A DNA stretch of 64,000 bases from Chloroflexota bacterium (GCA_013388745.1 JACAER010000020.1:62001-126000), one strand, 5' to 3'. Counted from the stretch's first letter, positions 39,306-48,735 are shown. Numbers and translations are program-made. The notes: generated by a model from the sequence alone, not told the origin.

Positions 39306-41213
39306 CTATTCTTCCAGCGTGGTCGTGTCGCCTTCGGGCATACCCATCGCGCGGGCGCGGATCACGCGGCGCATGATTTTGCCGCTGCGCGTTTTGGGCA
39401 GCGAGGTGACGAGTTCCAGTTTAGTCGGCACGGCGATGGGGCCGATCTGCTGGCGGATGTGGTCTTTCAGTTCGTTGACCAGCGCTTCGCTGGGTTGGTA
39501 CCCGGCTTTGAGGATACAGTAAGCGTAGATGACGTTGCCGCGCACCTCGTCGGGGACGCCAACGGCGGCGGCTTCGGCGACTGCGGGATGGCTCACCAGG
39601 CCGGATTCGACTTCTGCCGTGCCGAGCCGGTAGCCGCTGACTTTGATCACATCATCGTTACGCCCGATAATCCAGACATAGCCGTCTTTGTCGCGGCGCG
39701 CCGAGTCGCCGGTAAGATACCAGCCTTGTTTGGCATACTGCGACCAATACTGGCGCACAAAACGATCGGCGTCGCCGTAAATTGTGCGCAGCATCCCCGG
39801 CCAGGGCTGTTTGATAACCAGATTGCCATCGGTGCCGGGCGGCACAGAGTTGCCTTCTTCGTCCACAATGTCGATTTCGATGCCGGGAAAAGGGCGGGTA
39901 GCGCTGCCGGGTTTGAGCGCGACATGCGGTAGCGGCGTAATCATGAAGCCGCCGGTTTCGGTCTGCCACCAGGTATCCATAATCGGCGCGTGTTCCTTGC
40001 CGACCACCCGGAAGTACCAGCGCCAGGCTTCCGGGTTAATGGGTTCGCCGACAGAGCCGAGTAAACGCAGGCTGCTCAGGTCGTGGCGGTTGGGCCAGGC
40101 TTCGCCGAAGCGCATCAGGCCGCGTATGGCGGTGGGCGCGGTGTAAAGCACGCTGATGCCGTGATCTTCGACCATTTTCCACCAGCGGTTGGGATACGGG
40201 AAGTTGGGCGCGCCCTCGTACATAAAGCTGGTCGCGCCAAGAATCAGCGGCGCATAGACGATATAGCTGTGGCCGGTGATCCAGCCGGGATCCGCCGCGC
40301 ACCACCAGCGGTCATCGTCCTTCAGGTCAAAGACCCACGAGAGCGTGGTCGAGGTAAAGACGGCGTAGCCGCCGTGTGTGTGCAGGATACCTTTGGGCTT
40401 GCCCGTAGTGCCGCTGGTGTAGAGGATAAACAGCGGGTCTTCGGCGTCCATTTCGACACTTTCGAAGCGTGGGCTGGCGATCGGCAGCCCCATCAGATCG
40501 TGATACCAGTAATCGCGCCCCTGCTCCATGCTGACTGGCTGCCCCGTGCGCTTGACGACGATCACGGTTTCGACGATCGGCGACTTGCTGATGGCTTTGT
40601 CTACTGTCTCCTTGAGCGGCACGACCTGCCCGCGCAGCCACGCGCCGTCGCAGGTAATCAGCAGGCGGCTGTTGGCGTCTTCGATGCGGTCAGCGATAGC
40701 CTGTTCAGAAAAGCCGCCGTAAATCACGCTGTGGACCGCGCCGACTTTGGCGCACGACAGCATGGCGATGATGATCTCCGGGATGCGCCCCATATAAATG
40801 GTGATGCGGTCGCCTTTTTTGACGCCCATGCTGCGCAGCACGTTGGCGAACTTGTTGACCTCCTGATGCAGCCGCCAGTAGGTTAGCGATTCCTTCTCGC
40901 CGGGTTCGCCTTCCCAGATGAGGGCGACTTTGTTACGGCGCCAGGTTTTGACATGGCGGTCAAGCGCGTTGTAGGCGATATTAATTTTGCCGCCGACGAA
41001 CCACTTGAAGAACGGTGCATTGCTGCGATCAAGCACGCGTTCCCACGGGGCGAACCAGTCGAGACTTTTGGCACGTTCGCCCCAGAAAGCCTCAATGTCC
41101 TTCGCCGCCTGCGCGTAGATTTTATCGTAATCGGGTGCGTTGGCGTTCTCGCGGTATTTTTCGTCGGGGTAATACCATTCGTCGACGGCGGGATTAAAAC
41201 TGTTGTCCGTCAT
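39306..41213 (-). CDS. acsA: Acetyl-coenzyme A synthetase
   Basis: A 635-residue adenylate-forming enzyme that makes acetyl-CoA from acetate, ATP and CoA through acetyl-AMP. Motifs in order: [19 protein letters not shown] at the start; [20 protein letters not shown]; the phosphate-binding loop [20 protein letters not shown] (near residue 265); the acetate-pocket stretch [35 protein letters not shown]; and the C-terminal TRSGKIMRR with the catalytic lysine that is usually subject to acetylation. Its length and motifs match AcsA closely. It is a single gene with a terminator after it. Confidence 0.96.
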   Translation of the reverse strand: MTDNSFNPAVDEWYYPDEKYRENANAPDYDKIYAQAAKDIEAFWGERAKSLDWFAPWERVLDRSNAPFFKWFVGGKINIAYNALDRHVKTWRRNKVALIWEGEPGEKESLTYWRLHQEVNKFANVLRSMGVKKGDRITIYMGRIPEIIIAMLSCAKVGAVHSVIYGGFSEQAIADRIEDANSRLLITCDGAWLRGQVVPLKETVDKAISKSPIVETVIVVKRTGQPVSMEQGRDYWYHDLMGLPIASPRFESVEMDAEDPLFILYTSGTTGKPKGILHTHGGYAVFTSTTLSWVFDLKDDDRWWCAADPGWITGHSYIVYAPLILGATSFMYEGAPNFPYPNRWWKMVEDHGISVLYTAPTAIRGLMRFGEAWPNRHDLSSLRLLGSVGEPINPEAWRWYFRVVGKEHAPIMDTWWQTETGGFMITPLPHVALKPGSATRPFPGIEIDIVDEEGNSVPPGTDGNLVIKQPWPGMLRTIYGDADRFVRQYWSQYAKQGWYLTGDSARRDKDGYVWIIGRNDDVIKVSGYRLGTAEVESGLVSHPAVAEAAAVGVPDEVRGNVIYAYCILKAGYQPSEALVNELKDHIRQQIGPIAVPTKLELVTSLPKTRSGKIMRRVIRARAMGMPEGDTTTLEE

Positions 41214-41300
41214 AAAAGCTCCTGTTATACGTTTGGGCGCGCGCAGTCGTCTTGATTGCGCGCGCCATTATAACGCGGCTTTCTGAACGGCAAAAACCCG

Positions 41301-41651
41301 CTACGGCTTTTTCTCCAACCCGTAGGCCTGTGTCAGCGGCCAGACGAACAGCACGCCGGCGTCCATGCGCGACCAATCGCCGACATAAGCGGTCGAGACT
41401 TCGACCACGCGCTGTACGGTGGCCTCGTCCTTGATGGCCGAGAAGAGCGTGCGGTGGTGGATTTCCTGCGCCTGGGTCAGGGTCGAAAGCGAAAACATCA
41501 GGCGGATGTCGTCGCGGAAACCGCGCTGCGCCGCCTGCGACATGCCCGAACTTTCGAGAATGGTTACGCCGCTGATGCCGGCTTTGACCCAATGTTCCAG
41601 CATTTCTTCTGCCTGTGTTATGTCTCTGGAGACGTACATCACCATGTACAT
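41301..41651 (-). CDS. PII-like (GlnB-superfamily) small regulatory protein
   Basis: A 116-residue protein. The start MYMVMYVSRDITQAEEMLEHWVKAGISGVTILESSGM follows the first strand-helix-strand unit of PII-like proteins, with ...GISGVTILES at the point where PII has G(x)(x)G-T(v)-(x)(x)-(x)(x)G. The second half (QEIHHRTLFSAIKDEATVQR) is more divergent and lacks the classical T-loop sequence. PII-like proteins often sit beside and control membrane transporters. Here the CPA2 antiporter gene is directly upstream on the same strand (stop-to-start 58 bases), so regulation of that antiporter by a nucleotide ligand is a fair guess. Confidence 0.6.
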   Translation of the reverse strand: MYMVMYVSRDITQAEEMLEHWVKAGISGVTILESSGMSQAAQRGFRDDIRLMFSLSTLTQAQEIHHRTLFSAIKDEATVQRVVEVSTAYVGDWSRMDAGVLFVWPLTQAYGLEKKP

Positions 41652-41709
41652 AGCGTTTGTGATTCCTGTTTTGACTGATTAATGAAAACTGAAATCGGGT
41701 GGCGCGCCC

Positions 41710-42951
41710 CTATGCCCTGAGCTGCGGTTCGGACGCCGGTTTTTCGGCCTTTTCTATGAACGACCAGCGCAGCAGCGGCGGAGTAACCAAGGTGGTGAGG
41801 AGCACGACAAAGACCACAATGGCGAACATCTCTGGCTGCAAAATGCCTTCGCTGATGCCGATGGCGGCGATAATCAAGCCGACCTCGCCGCGGCTGATCA
41901 TGCCGATGCCGACACGCAGCGAACTGCGCGTGTCAAATCCACTGATGCGCGTGCCAAACATGACGCCCACCAGCTTGCTGATGATCGCCAGCGCCGTAAT
42001 CACCAGCGCCATCGGCAGTAGTTCCGCCGTCAGCAGTTGCAGGTTGGATTTCAGGCCGATGCTGATGAAGAACAGCGGCACAAGGAAGCCATAGTTGATG
42101 CTGTGGATGCCCTTTTCGATCTGTTCGATGACGCGGCGCTGCGAGCGACGCAGACAGATGCCGGCCATGAACGCGCCGGTGATGGCCGCGATGCCGCCGA
42201 TATATTCTGCCGCCCAGCTCAGCAGCAGCGTGCTGACGATGGCGAACATCAGCGGGCCTTCGGAGATGCGCATCTTAGCGATCACATTGGCGGCGCGCGG
42301 CAGCAGCACCCAACTGACGGCGAAGGCGAGCACGACAAAGCCGATCATACGCGCGAACACTTCCGGGATCGGGCGCGGGTCGATGTCGGCGATCACGCCG
42401 CCGGGATTGATCGCCAGATAGAGCGAAAGCAGGAAAATAACGATGGCGTCATCCACCAGCGCCGCGCCCAACAGCGTCAGTCCTTCTTTCTTTTGCAGCA
42501 CGCCGAGTTCAAACATGACCTGCGCGCTGATGGCCGTGCTCATGGAGGCGAACAAAATGCCGACGAACAGCGCTTTTTCGAAGCTGTAGTGATAGCCCAT
42601 CATCGCAGGCACGATCATCGCGATGGGCACGACCACGCCCAGCACGCCGCCCAGCAGCGCCGGACGCCCCACGCTCAGCAGACTTTTGGGCTGCACTTCC
42701 AGTCCTGCGCTGAAGATCAGCAGCAGTACGCCGATTTCCGCCACTTTGATGATCGTCGTCTGTACGGTGGCTGCGTTAGGAAACAGCGCCGCGTTGCCCA
42801 ACATATTCAGCACCGTCGGCCCGATCAGCAGGCCGGCGATCAGTTCACCCAGCACAGCCGGCTGACTCAGGCGTGTCGCGGCGTAGCCCATCATCTTGGC
42901 GAACAAAATCATCACGCCGACGGCCAAAAAAAATTGAATAACTTCAGTCAA
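41710..42951 (-). CDS. Cation/proton antiporter (CPA2, KefB/NapA type)
   Basis: A 413-residue protein with about twelve to thirteen hydrophobic helices. Motifs include LGELIAGLLIGPTVLNMLG, LLLIFSAGLEVQPKSLL, ILFASMSTAISAQVMFELGVL and GAALVDDAIVIFLLSLYLAI, where the paired Asp-Asp marks the ion site of CPA2 antiporters, and RVGIGMISRGEVGLIIAAIG near the end. There is no TrkA-N or USP tail. The start is chosen at TTG 42951, because GGGAGG lies six bases ahead. The longer ATG frame begins upstream in a GC-rich stretch without a binding site. It exchanges Na+ or K+ for protons. Confidence 0.88.
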   Translation of the reverse strand: MTEVIQFFLAVGVMILFAKMMGYAATRLSQPAVLGELIAGLLIGPTVLNMLGNAALFPNAATVQTTIIKVAEIGVLLLIFSAGLEVQPKSLLSVGRPALLGGVLGVVVPIAMIVPAMMGYHYSFEKALFVGILFASMSTAISAQVMFELGVLQKKEGLTLLGAALVDDAIVIFLLSLYLAINPGGVIADIDPRPIPEVFARMIGFVVLAFAVSWVLLPRAANVIAKMRISEGPLMFAIVSTLLLSWAAEYIGGIAAITGAFMAGICLRRSQRRVIEQIEKGIHSINYGFLVPLFFISIGLKSNLQLLTAELLPMALVITALAIISKLVGVMFGTRISGFDTRSSLRVGIGMISRGEVGLIIAAIGISEGILQPEMFAIVVFVVLLTTLVTPPLLRWSFIEKAEKPASEPQLRA

Positions 42952-43129
42952 AGAATACCCTCCCCGTTTTGCGCTGCCCGGGCACATGTCCGCTTGCGAG
43001 AATGCCGTCTCGACAGATGCCCACGTTAAACGATAAAACTTGACACTGATTATTGTTGTATGCTAAGGTGAATAAAACAACTTTTGTCTTAGAAACTCAT
43101 GAGTAAGTCAAATAGTTAGGAAAAAGACG

Positions 43130-43339
43130 ATGATCTATGCTTTGCTGACTTTGCTAGCCCGCCACAAGGCGCGCGAAAATGCTGGCCGCCAGCGCGATCA
43201 TCACGATCACAGCCGCTGGAAAAGCGCGCATATTGTCGGCATGTCTGTAGCGCCGGCGGATGTGTCGTTAGAAGAGCTGCGCGCCGAAGAAGAAGCGCGC
43301 AAGGCCGAAAGCGCGCGCCCGCCGCTTCCCCCGCGATAA
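43130..43339 (+). CDS. Small hypothetical protein
   Basis: A 69-residue frame starting at ATG 43130 with AGGAAAAAG placed eight bases ahead. The first 12 residues are hydrophobic (MIYALLTLLARH), followed by a His/Lys/Arg-rich middle and a charged, Glu-rich helix (VSLEELRAEEEARKAESARP). No family recognised. The upstream region (42988-43129) is AT-rich and may hold its promoter. The good binding site and codon use like its neighbours favour a real gene. Confidence 0.5.
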   Translation: MIYALLTLLARHKARENAGRQRDHHDHSRWKSAHIVGMSVAPADVSLEELRAEEEARKAESARPPLPPR

Positions 43340-43367
43340 TATTGCAGCGGTTAAGGAAGCGGCGTCC

Positions 43368-44534
43368 TCATACGCTGAGCGCGCCGCGCAGCCGGTTGAG
43401 CGCGTCTGTCAGCAGATAGCCCCAACGCACGAACAGTCCCCATGTGAGTTCAGTGGACTGCCCGTGCCAGCTCACGCTGCCCCAACTGAACAGCGCCGCC
43501 TGTAAGTCCTCGCCGCTGTGATAATTGCCGTTAAGACTGCTGAGATTGATGTGTAAAAAATTGCTGGAAAATTGCAGCGCCAGCCACAGCCACAGTAGGC
43601 GCGGCGGCAGCCTCAGCCCCAAAACGAGCAGCAGCGCGGGCAGCAGCGGCAGCAGGTACTCGGCTTCCAGTGGCGCGCGCAAAAACAGCGCCTCATAAGC
43701 GGCGATCACGGCCAGGCAGAGCCACAGCAGCCGCCGCTGTTCCGGTGTCAGCCTCGGGCGAAAACGCCGCGCCAGCACCAGCAAAAACGGCGCGGCGAAA
43801 AAGAGCTGTGGGCCAAAAAACAGCAGGTTACCATAGAAAAAGTTCAGCAGATAATCGATGCTGTTCCAATCGCCAAAATACAGGCTGAGCAAACCGAGTG
43901 TCAGCAGTGTCGGCAGATAAAACAGCAGCGCCAGCAGCAGTGTCAGCAGCCCCGCGCCGATCAGCCGCCAGCGCGCGCCCGGCAGGCTGATAAACTGCAT
44001 GAGCAGCAGCAGCGCGACCAACGCCCCCGACGACAGGCGCGCGCCGATCGCCAGCCCCAGTGCCAGCCCGGCCCAGCCATATCCTCCCGAAAGCAGGCAG
44101 CGCCAGCCGAACAGGAGCAGCGCCAGCGCCCACAGATAATCCAGCGTGACCGCCGCGTTTGTCCAGTACACGGGATGCGTCAGCAGCAGCAGCATAAGCA
44201 GCGCGCGCTGTGGCAGCGCGTAGTATTCCAGCAAACGCGCGAAAGAATACAGCGCCCACAGTGCCATCGCCAGCGTGCCCAGATTCGCCAGCGGCGCGCC
44301 GCCGGCCTGGTTGAGCACGGCTGTTGGGATTTCATGTACGACATAACCGGGATAGCGCGAAGGACTGTAGCGCCCCGCGTTCATCAGAGTCACGCCGCTG
44401 TCGATCACCTGCTGTGCGTCGATATCTGCGCCGTAGCCCAAAAACAACAGCGGGGCATACAGCAGCGCCGCCAACAGCAGCCAGTTGTACGGCCAGCGCC
44501 GCATCATATTCCGCCCCGAGGCGATGTTGGTCAT
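43368..44534 (-). CDS. Polytopic membrane protein, GT-C glycosyltransferase-like
   Basis: A 388-residue protein with about ten hydrophobic helices. An N-terminal periplasmic-type loop carries acidic residues after the first helix (LFLGYGADIDAQQVIDSG), with DIDAQQ where GT-C mannosyltransferases keep their catalytic acidic pair. GWAGLALGLAIGARLSSGAL and the C-terminal LLFLRAPLEAEYLLPLLPALLLVLGL are also like such enzymes. The assignment is from layout only. ATG 44534 lacks a clear binding site, and ATG 44507 is an alternative. Confidence 0.55.
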   Translation of the reverse strand: MTNIASGRNMMRRWPYNWLLLAALLYAPLLFLGYGADIDAQQVIDSGVTLMNAGRYSPSRYPGYVVHEIPTAVLNQAGGAPLANLGTLAMALWALYSFARLLEYYALPQRALLMLLLLTHPVYWTNAAVTLDYLWALALLLFGWRCLLSGGYGWAGLALGLAIGARLSSGALVALLLLMQFISLPGARWRLIGAGLLTLLLALLFYLPTLLTLGLLSLYFGDWNSIDYLLNFFYGNLLFFGPQLFFAAPFLLVLARRFRPRLTPEQRRLLWLCLAVIAAYEALFLRAPLEAEYLLPLLPALLLVLGLRLPPRLLWLWLALQFSSNFLHINLSSLNGNYHSGEDLQAALFSWGSVSWHGQSTELTWGLFVRWGYLLTDALNRLRGALSV

Positions 44535-44772
44535 GCAAAAACGGGCCTAAAGCGGGGGACAGCATTTTTGCTGGCCGTTTAACGTTTCACGTCTGAACAT
44601 GGTATCCGATCTTTTCCAGAGATGCGCGCCAGCCCGCGCCGCGATCTGGTGCGAGATCGGCAGAAACCAGGCGATATACCCGCCGCGCGCGCAAAAGCCG
44701 GCGCTTGCCAGCAGAAGTTGCTATGTATATACCACGAACCGCTCCCGCTTTCAAAAAATCACTGGTACGCTT
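44535..44772. other. Intergenic region between divergent genes
   Basis: No supported gene. On the minus strand a short stretch reads WRASLEKIGYHVQT, which recalls the end of membrane glycosyltransferases, but it is not long enough to call a remnant. The sequence up to 44908 also contains the operator and promoter listed separately. Confidence 0.35.
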
Positions 44773-44786
44773 CCTGTCATGACAGG
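44773..44786. promoter_or_regulatory. Operator palindrome (GntR-type), copy 1
   Basis: CCTGTCATGACAGG is a perfect 14-base palindrome. It lies eight bases before the -35 element of the promoter in front of the carbohydrate operon. A copy with one mismatch is at 48610. Confidence 0.75.
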
Positions 44787-44794
44787 ATGTTCTA

Positions 44795-44823
44795 TTGACA
44801 TCATAGCAAGCGCGCGCTACACT
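44795..44823 (+). promoter_or_regulatory. Sigma-70 promoter of the carbohydrate operon
   Basis: TTGACA and TACACT are separated by exactly 17 bases. The start codon of the first gene is about 85 bases downstream. Confidence 0.75.
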
Positions 44824-44908
44824 CGGCATAGACGAAAACGTAAACACCCGCACAGATTAGCCCCATGAACCCCTGTTTTTTTCGACAAATTTTTCGGGAG
44901 AGTGTTGC

Positions 44909-46051
44909 ATGAGCGAGCCGAAGCGCGTGGAGTACGACATCCTGTTTCATTGGAGCAAGCTGGAATGGCTGTTCGAGGACGAGGCGGCCAAAAAAACCTT
45001 TTACGACAACCAGCATTGGAAAGGGGCGATGGCGGCAGGCTTTAAGGTCGATAAAGACGGCAATTATTATCTGTCTGTGCCGCGCTGGGCGCCCGGCATC
45101 CCCGCCACCGTCAACAAAATTCAGGTCGTGGATGGCAAACCGCTGCTGACGGCCTATCCCTCGTGGGAGATGAACACAATCGGCGATCCTAACGCGCTGC
45201 AATCGGTGCTCGGCTGGGAAATCGACGAACACAACCGCGCCTGGTTTCTCGATCAGGGGCATATCGAAGGCCAGCGCTGCATCGATGGCGCGCAAAAACT
45301 CGTCTGCTGGGATTTGAGCGCCAACCGTCTGATCGAATCGATCACCATCCCCGACGCTATCGCCTCATATGAAGCGTCGTTTTTGAACGATCTGGTAGTG
45401 GATAACGCCAACGGCTTCATCTATATCGCCGATTCGGGCATCTTTACCGATCCGCTGCAAGGCGGGCTGATCGTCTACAACATGCGCACGAAACAACTGC
45501 GGCGTGTGCTGCACCAGCATGTCAGCACGCAGGATGTGCCCGACTACTGGTTCGCGATCGCCGGCAAAAAAATCTGGAAAGACCGCCCGATGCGCACGGG
45601 GGCAGACGGTATCGCGCTTTCGGCAGACCGGCAGACGTTGTACTGGTGCGCGCTGACGGCGCGCCACTTGTACGCCGTCAACACCGCTGTGCTGCGCGAT
45701 TTTTCGACGACCGACGCGCAGGTAGCGGCGGCGGTGATCGATCTGGGCGACAAAGGCACCAACACCGACGGCATGGGCGCCGACAACAAAGGGCTGATCT
45801 ACTACACGATGCTTGAATCGCAGGGCATCGGCGTCTATGACCCGCAGACACGCCAGTACCGCACGCTCATCAGCGACCCGCGCATGATCTGGGTGGACGG
45901 CATGACCTTCGACCGGCAGGGCAATCTGATTTTTAATCACAATCGGCTGCACGAATTGTTCGGCGGCGATCTCGATTGGGAGTATCCCTACAATCTGGTG
46001 GTGTGGAAGGCGCATCTGGGCGCGGACGTCCGCTCGTATCTGTACGGTTGA
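44909..46051 (+). CDS. Royal-jelly/SMP-30-like beta-propeller protein
   Basis: A 380-residue soluble protein without signal peptide. The blades are visible as repeated strands: FKVDKDGNYYLSVPRWAPG, PATVNKIQVVDGKPLLTAYP, ASYEASFLNDLVVDNANGFIYIADSG, ALSADRQTLYWCALTARHLY and DPRMIWVDGMTFDRQGNLIF. The combination ...FLNDLVVD...YIADSG and ...WVDGMTFD is typical of MRJP/Yellow-family propellers, related to SMP-30 lactonases. In this operon a sugar-lactone hydrolase role is plausible but not shown; the acidic metal ligands of SMP-30 are not clearly conserved. ATG 44909 has GGGAG ahead. It is the first gene of the operon. Confidence 0.75.
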   Translation: MSEPKRVEYDILFHWSKLEWLFEDEAAKKTFYDNQHWKGAMAAGFKVDKDGNYYLSVPRWAPGIPATVNKIQVVDGKPLLTAYPSWEMNTIGDPNALQSVLGWEIDEHNRAWFLDQGHIEGQRCIDGAQKLVCWDLSANRLIESITIPDAIASYEASFLNDLVVDNANGFIYIADSGIFTDPLQGGLIVYNMRTKQLRRVLHQHVSTQDVPDYWFAIAGKKIWKDRPMRTGADGIALSADRQTLYWCALTARHLYAVNTAVLRDFSTTDAQVAAAVIDLGDKGTNTDGMGADNKGLIYYTMLESQGIGVYDPQTRQYRTLISDPRMIWVDGMTFDRQGNLIFNHNRLHELFGGDLDWEYPYNLVVWKAHLGADVRSYLYG

Positions 46052-46063
46052 AAGCGGCAGATC

Positions 46064-47518
46064 ATGAAACACTGCATTCTGGCGGTGGATATTGGCACGA
46101 GCGGCGCGCGGGCGGTGCTGTTCGATACGCAGGCCAGAGCGCTGGCACAGGCGCGCGTGCCCTATGCCATGCGCTTCCCGCGCGACGGCTGGGCGGAACA
46201 GGACCCGGAAACCGTTGTGCAGGCTGTACTGCATGTGCTCAAAGCGGGGGTGCGCGCGCTGCCCAAAGACATGCCGCTGGCCGCTGTGGTCTTGAGCGCG
46301 CAGATGTACAGCATCCTGGCGCTAAGTACAGGCGGCGAAGTCCTTTCGCCGTCGCTGACCTGGGCCGATACACGCAGCGCGCCGTTTGCCGTCGCGGCGC
46401 GGGCGCGCAGTACAGCGGAACTGGCGCTGCGCACCGGCTGCCCGCTGCAAGCCAGTTATCCGCTGGCGAAAATCATGTGGCTGCGGGCGCAGGGCCATCT
46501 GCCGCCCGATGCGCGCTTTGTGTCGATCAAGGACTATGTGACGCTGCGGCTGTGCGGGCAGATGCTTGCCGATTGGTCCTGCGCCTCGGCCTCCGGGCTG
46601 CTGGACATCCACCAGATGCAGTGGGACGCCGAGGCGCTGGCGCTGTGCGGCATTACTCCGGCGCATCTGCCGCCGCTGTGTTCGCCGCGTCATCTTGTGC
46701 GCGCCTGGGCAGCCAACACGCTTCACTACACAGGGCTGCCGCCGGAAGCGCCGCTGATTCTGGGCGCGGGCGATGCGCCGCTGGCCAATATCGGCGTGGG
46801 GGCCACGGCGGCGGGCACGCTGGCGGTGAACATCGGCACCAGCGCCGCCGCGCGCGTGCTGACGACGAATCCGCGCGTGGACGCGGCTGGACGGCTGTGG
46901 ACGTATGTGGCCGACGAGGGGCATTGGACAACAGGCGGCATAATCGGCGGCGGCGGCATGGTGTACGAGTGGTTAGTGAACACGCTGCTCGACGGTGAGC
47001 GCGGCGAACAGCGCTTCGCAGAGGCCGAACGGCTGGCGGCCACAGTGCCGGCTGGCGCCGATGGCCTGCTCTTTATCCCCTATTTTTCCGGCGAACAGAG
47101 TCCCGGCTGGAATCCGCAAGCGCGCGGGCTGCTGTTTGGGCTGACGCTGGCGCACGGGCGCGGGCATCTGCTGCGCGCGGGTATAGAGGGCTTGATGTTC
47201 GCACTGCGGCGCGCGGCGGACGTGCTGGCTGGGCAGTCGCCGTTCGATACAGTGTATCTGACCGGCGGGGTGACGGCCTCGCCGCTGTGGGCGCAAACGC
47301 TGGCCGATGTGTTCGGCGTGCGCGTGGTCGTGCCGCAGTCGAGCGAAAGTTCGGCGCGCGGGGCGGCCATTCTCGGCTGGCTGGCGCTGGGGGCGGCGGC
47401 GGATTACGCGGCTTTCGCGCAGCCGGAACACGCGCTGCTTCCCGACGCAGGGCGGCATACGCTGTATACCGAACGCTGCGCGGCGTTTAATGCGCTGTAT
47501 GAGCAAATGCAGAAATAG
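46064..47518 (+). CDS. FGGY-family carbohydrate kinase, gluconokinase-like
   Basis: A 484-residue two-domain sugar kinase. The phosphate-1 motif is LAVDIGTSGARAVLFDT at the N-terminus. The sugar-binding part contains VVLSAQMYSILALSTGGEVL and SLTWADTRSAPF, a pattern close to gluconokinases (..Q-M-H-S-...-T-W-A-D-x-R). The C-terminal domain shows ILGAGDAPLANIGVGA, GTSAAARVL and the FGGY signature region DTVYLTGGVTASPLWAQTLADVFGVRV. It phosphorylates a sugar acid or polyol; gluconate is the closest guess. It starts 12 bases after the preceding stop. Confidence 0.88.
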   Translation: MKHCILAVDIGTSGARAVLFDTQARALAQARVPYAMRFPRDGWAEQDPETVVQAVLHVLKAGVRALPKDMPLAAVVLSAQMYSILALSTGGEVLSPSLTWADTRSAPFAVAARARSTAELALRTGCPLQASYPLAKIMWLRAQGHLPPDARFVSIKDYVTLRLCGQMLADWSCASASGLLDIHQMQWDAEALALCGITPAHLPPLCSPRHLVRAWAANTLHYTGLPPEAPLILGAGDAPLANIGVGATAAGTLAVNIGTSAAARVLTTNPRVDAAGRLWTYVADEGHWTTGGIIGGGGMVYEWLVNTLLDGERGEQRFAEAERLAATVPAGADGLLFIPYFSGEQSPGWNPQARGLLFGLTLAHGRGHLLRAGIEGLMFALRRAADVLAGQSPFDTVYLTGGVTASPLWAQTLADVFGVRVVVPQSSESSARGAAILGWLALGAAADYAAFAQPEHALLPDAGRHTLYTERCAAFNALYEQMQK

Positions 47519-47554
47519 GCCAGTAGGCACAAGGCAAGCCTTGTCCGCTGGTAA

Positions 47555-47580
47555 CGGACGACACAGGTGTCGTCCCTACT
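47555..47580. repeat. Interspersed palindromic repeat, family 2 (copy c)
   Basis: CGGACGACACAGGTGTCGTC plus CCTACT: the arms GGACGACAC and GTGTCGTCC are perfect and separated by two bases. It is inside the carbohydrate operon. Confidence 0.65.
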
Positions 47581-47626
47581 AACTAACAGCCAATCGCTAC
47601 AAGCTGTTTTCAGAGGAGACACAGGC

Positions 47627-48553
47627 ATGATTAGCGGATCGTTGGTACCGAATATCACTTTTTTTGACGTCGAGGGCCGGCTTGATCTGGAAAAGACGCG
47701 CTGGCACATGGATTGGATGTTCAAGCACGGGACGGATGGGGTGTTCCTGACCGGCTCGTATGGCGCGGGGCCGCTGATGACGTACGATGAGCGCGCAGCG
47801 GTGTACAAGGCTGCTAAAGAAGTCGCTGCGCGCTATACGGGCAAAACGCTGATCGCGCATGTCGGCTGTATCGATACGGCATCGACCGTCGCGCTGGCGC
47901 AGGCGGCGGAAGCGGCAGGCATGGACGCGGTGGGGGCCGTGCCGCCATTTTATTACAAGCACAGCGAAGACCTGATATTGCAATTCTACCGCGAGGTCGT
48001 GCAGGCGACAAAGCTGCCGGTGTTCGCCTACAACAACCCGGAAACATCGCGCTTTACGTTTTCGCTGGGCACAGCGCGCAAGCTGCAAGAGATGGGGCTG
48101 GCGGGCATGAAAGACAGCCCGCTGGAAGTGGGCTTTGTCAGCCGCGTGTTTTATGAGATGAAACACGGCGGCAAGAATTTCCAGATGATTCTGGGCACGT
48201 CCAAAGGCTGGCTGCCCTTCTATTATATGGGCGTGCGCGCGATGATCGGCGGCATGAACAACTGGGCGCCGGAGATCATGACGGCGCTGGTGCAGGCGAC
48301 CTTCAGCGGCGATACCGAAAAAGCCGAAAAAATGTACCTGCTGATGCTGGATTTGAGCGCCAAGCTGCATTTCACCGACAGCACGCTGGCCTCGCACATG
48401 GCGCTGTACGCGCGCGGCTTTGACGCCGGCTTCCCGCGCAAGCCGATGCAACTGCCGCCCTTCGACAGCCCGAAGTACGGCGAGATTCGCCAATGGCTGG
48501 AAGCGGGCTTCGCGGAGGCCGGGCTAAAGCTGGAGGTCGGGCCGCGCGGGTAG
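47627..48553 (+). CDS. DHDPS/NAL-family aldolase (probable sugar-acid aldolase or dehydratase)
   Basis: A 308-residue TIM-barrel lyase. The Schiff-base lysine is Lys162 in AGMKDSP and the partner tyrosine Tyr135 in AYNNPETS. The substrate-site loop reads LTGSYGAGPLMT in place of the GTTGE motif of dihydrodipicolinate synthase, so the substrate is not aspartate semialdehyde. Family members include 2-keto-3-deoxygluconate aldolase, 4-hydroxy-2-oxoglutarate aldolase and sugar-acid dehydratases. The operon context (gluconokinase-like kinase, lactonase-like protein) favours a 2-keto-3-deoxy sugar acid. The start is ATG 47627 after GAGGAG. Confidence 0.88.
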   Translation: MISGSLVPNITFFDVEGRLDLEKTRWHMDWMFKHGTDGVFLTGSYGAGPLMTYDERAAVYKAAKEVAARYTGKTLIAHVGCIDTASTVALAQAAEAAGMDAVGAVPPFYYKHSEDLILQFYREVVQATKLPVFAYNNPETSRFTFSLGTARKLQEMGLAGMKDSPLEVGFVSRVFYEMKHGGKNFQMILGTSKGWLPFYYMGVRAMIGGMNNWAPEIMTALVQATFSGDTEKAEKMYLLMLDLSAKLHFTDSTLASHMALYARGFDAGFPRKPMQLPPFDSPKYGEIRQWLEAGFAEAGLKLEVGPRG

Positions 48554-48609
48554 CTTTGAACCTGCTCCCAGGCCGCGTTCAAGCGCAACAGGAACCGACA
48601 AGACATCAT

Positions 48610-48623
48610 CCTGTCATGTCAGG
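48610..48623. promoter_or_regulatory. Operator palindrome (GntR-type), copy 2
   Basis: CCTGTCATGTCAGG, with one mismatch to the perfect palindrome at 44773. It is followed nine bases later by a strong -35 element, the same arrangement as at the first copy. Confidence 0.75.
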
Positions 48624-48632
48624 GTGACATAT

Positions 48633-48661
48633 TGACAGGATGTCTGTATCGCGTTATAGTG
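48633..48661 (+). promoter_or_regulatory. Sigma-70 promoter of the second carbohydrate transcription unit
   Basis: TTGACA and TATAGT are exactly 17 bases apart, about 75 bases before the next start codon. Confidence 0.8.
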
Positions 48662-48735
48662 GAGATATGGGGGGCAAGCCTGACATGCGCCTCTCCACAC
48701 AAATATGATTTTTGCAATAAATTAGGGAAGCTCAT

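Noticed and set aside
44587..44853. Minus-strand frame ending in WRASLEKIGYHVQT as a glycosyltransferase remnant
   Set aside because: Only the last dozen residues are suggestive, and the frame overlaps the operator and promoter region. Not enough to call a pseudogene.
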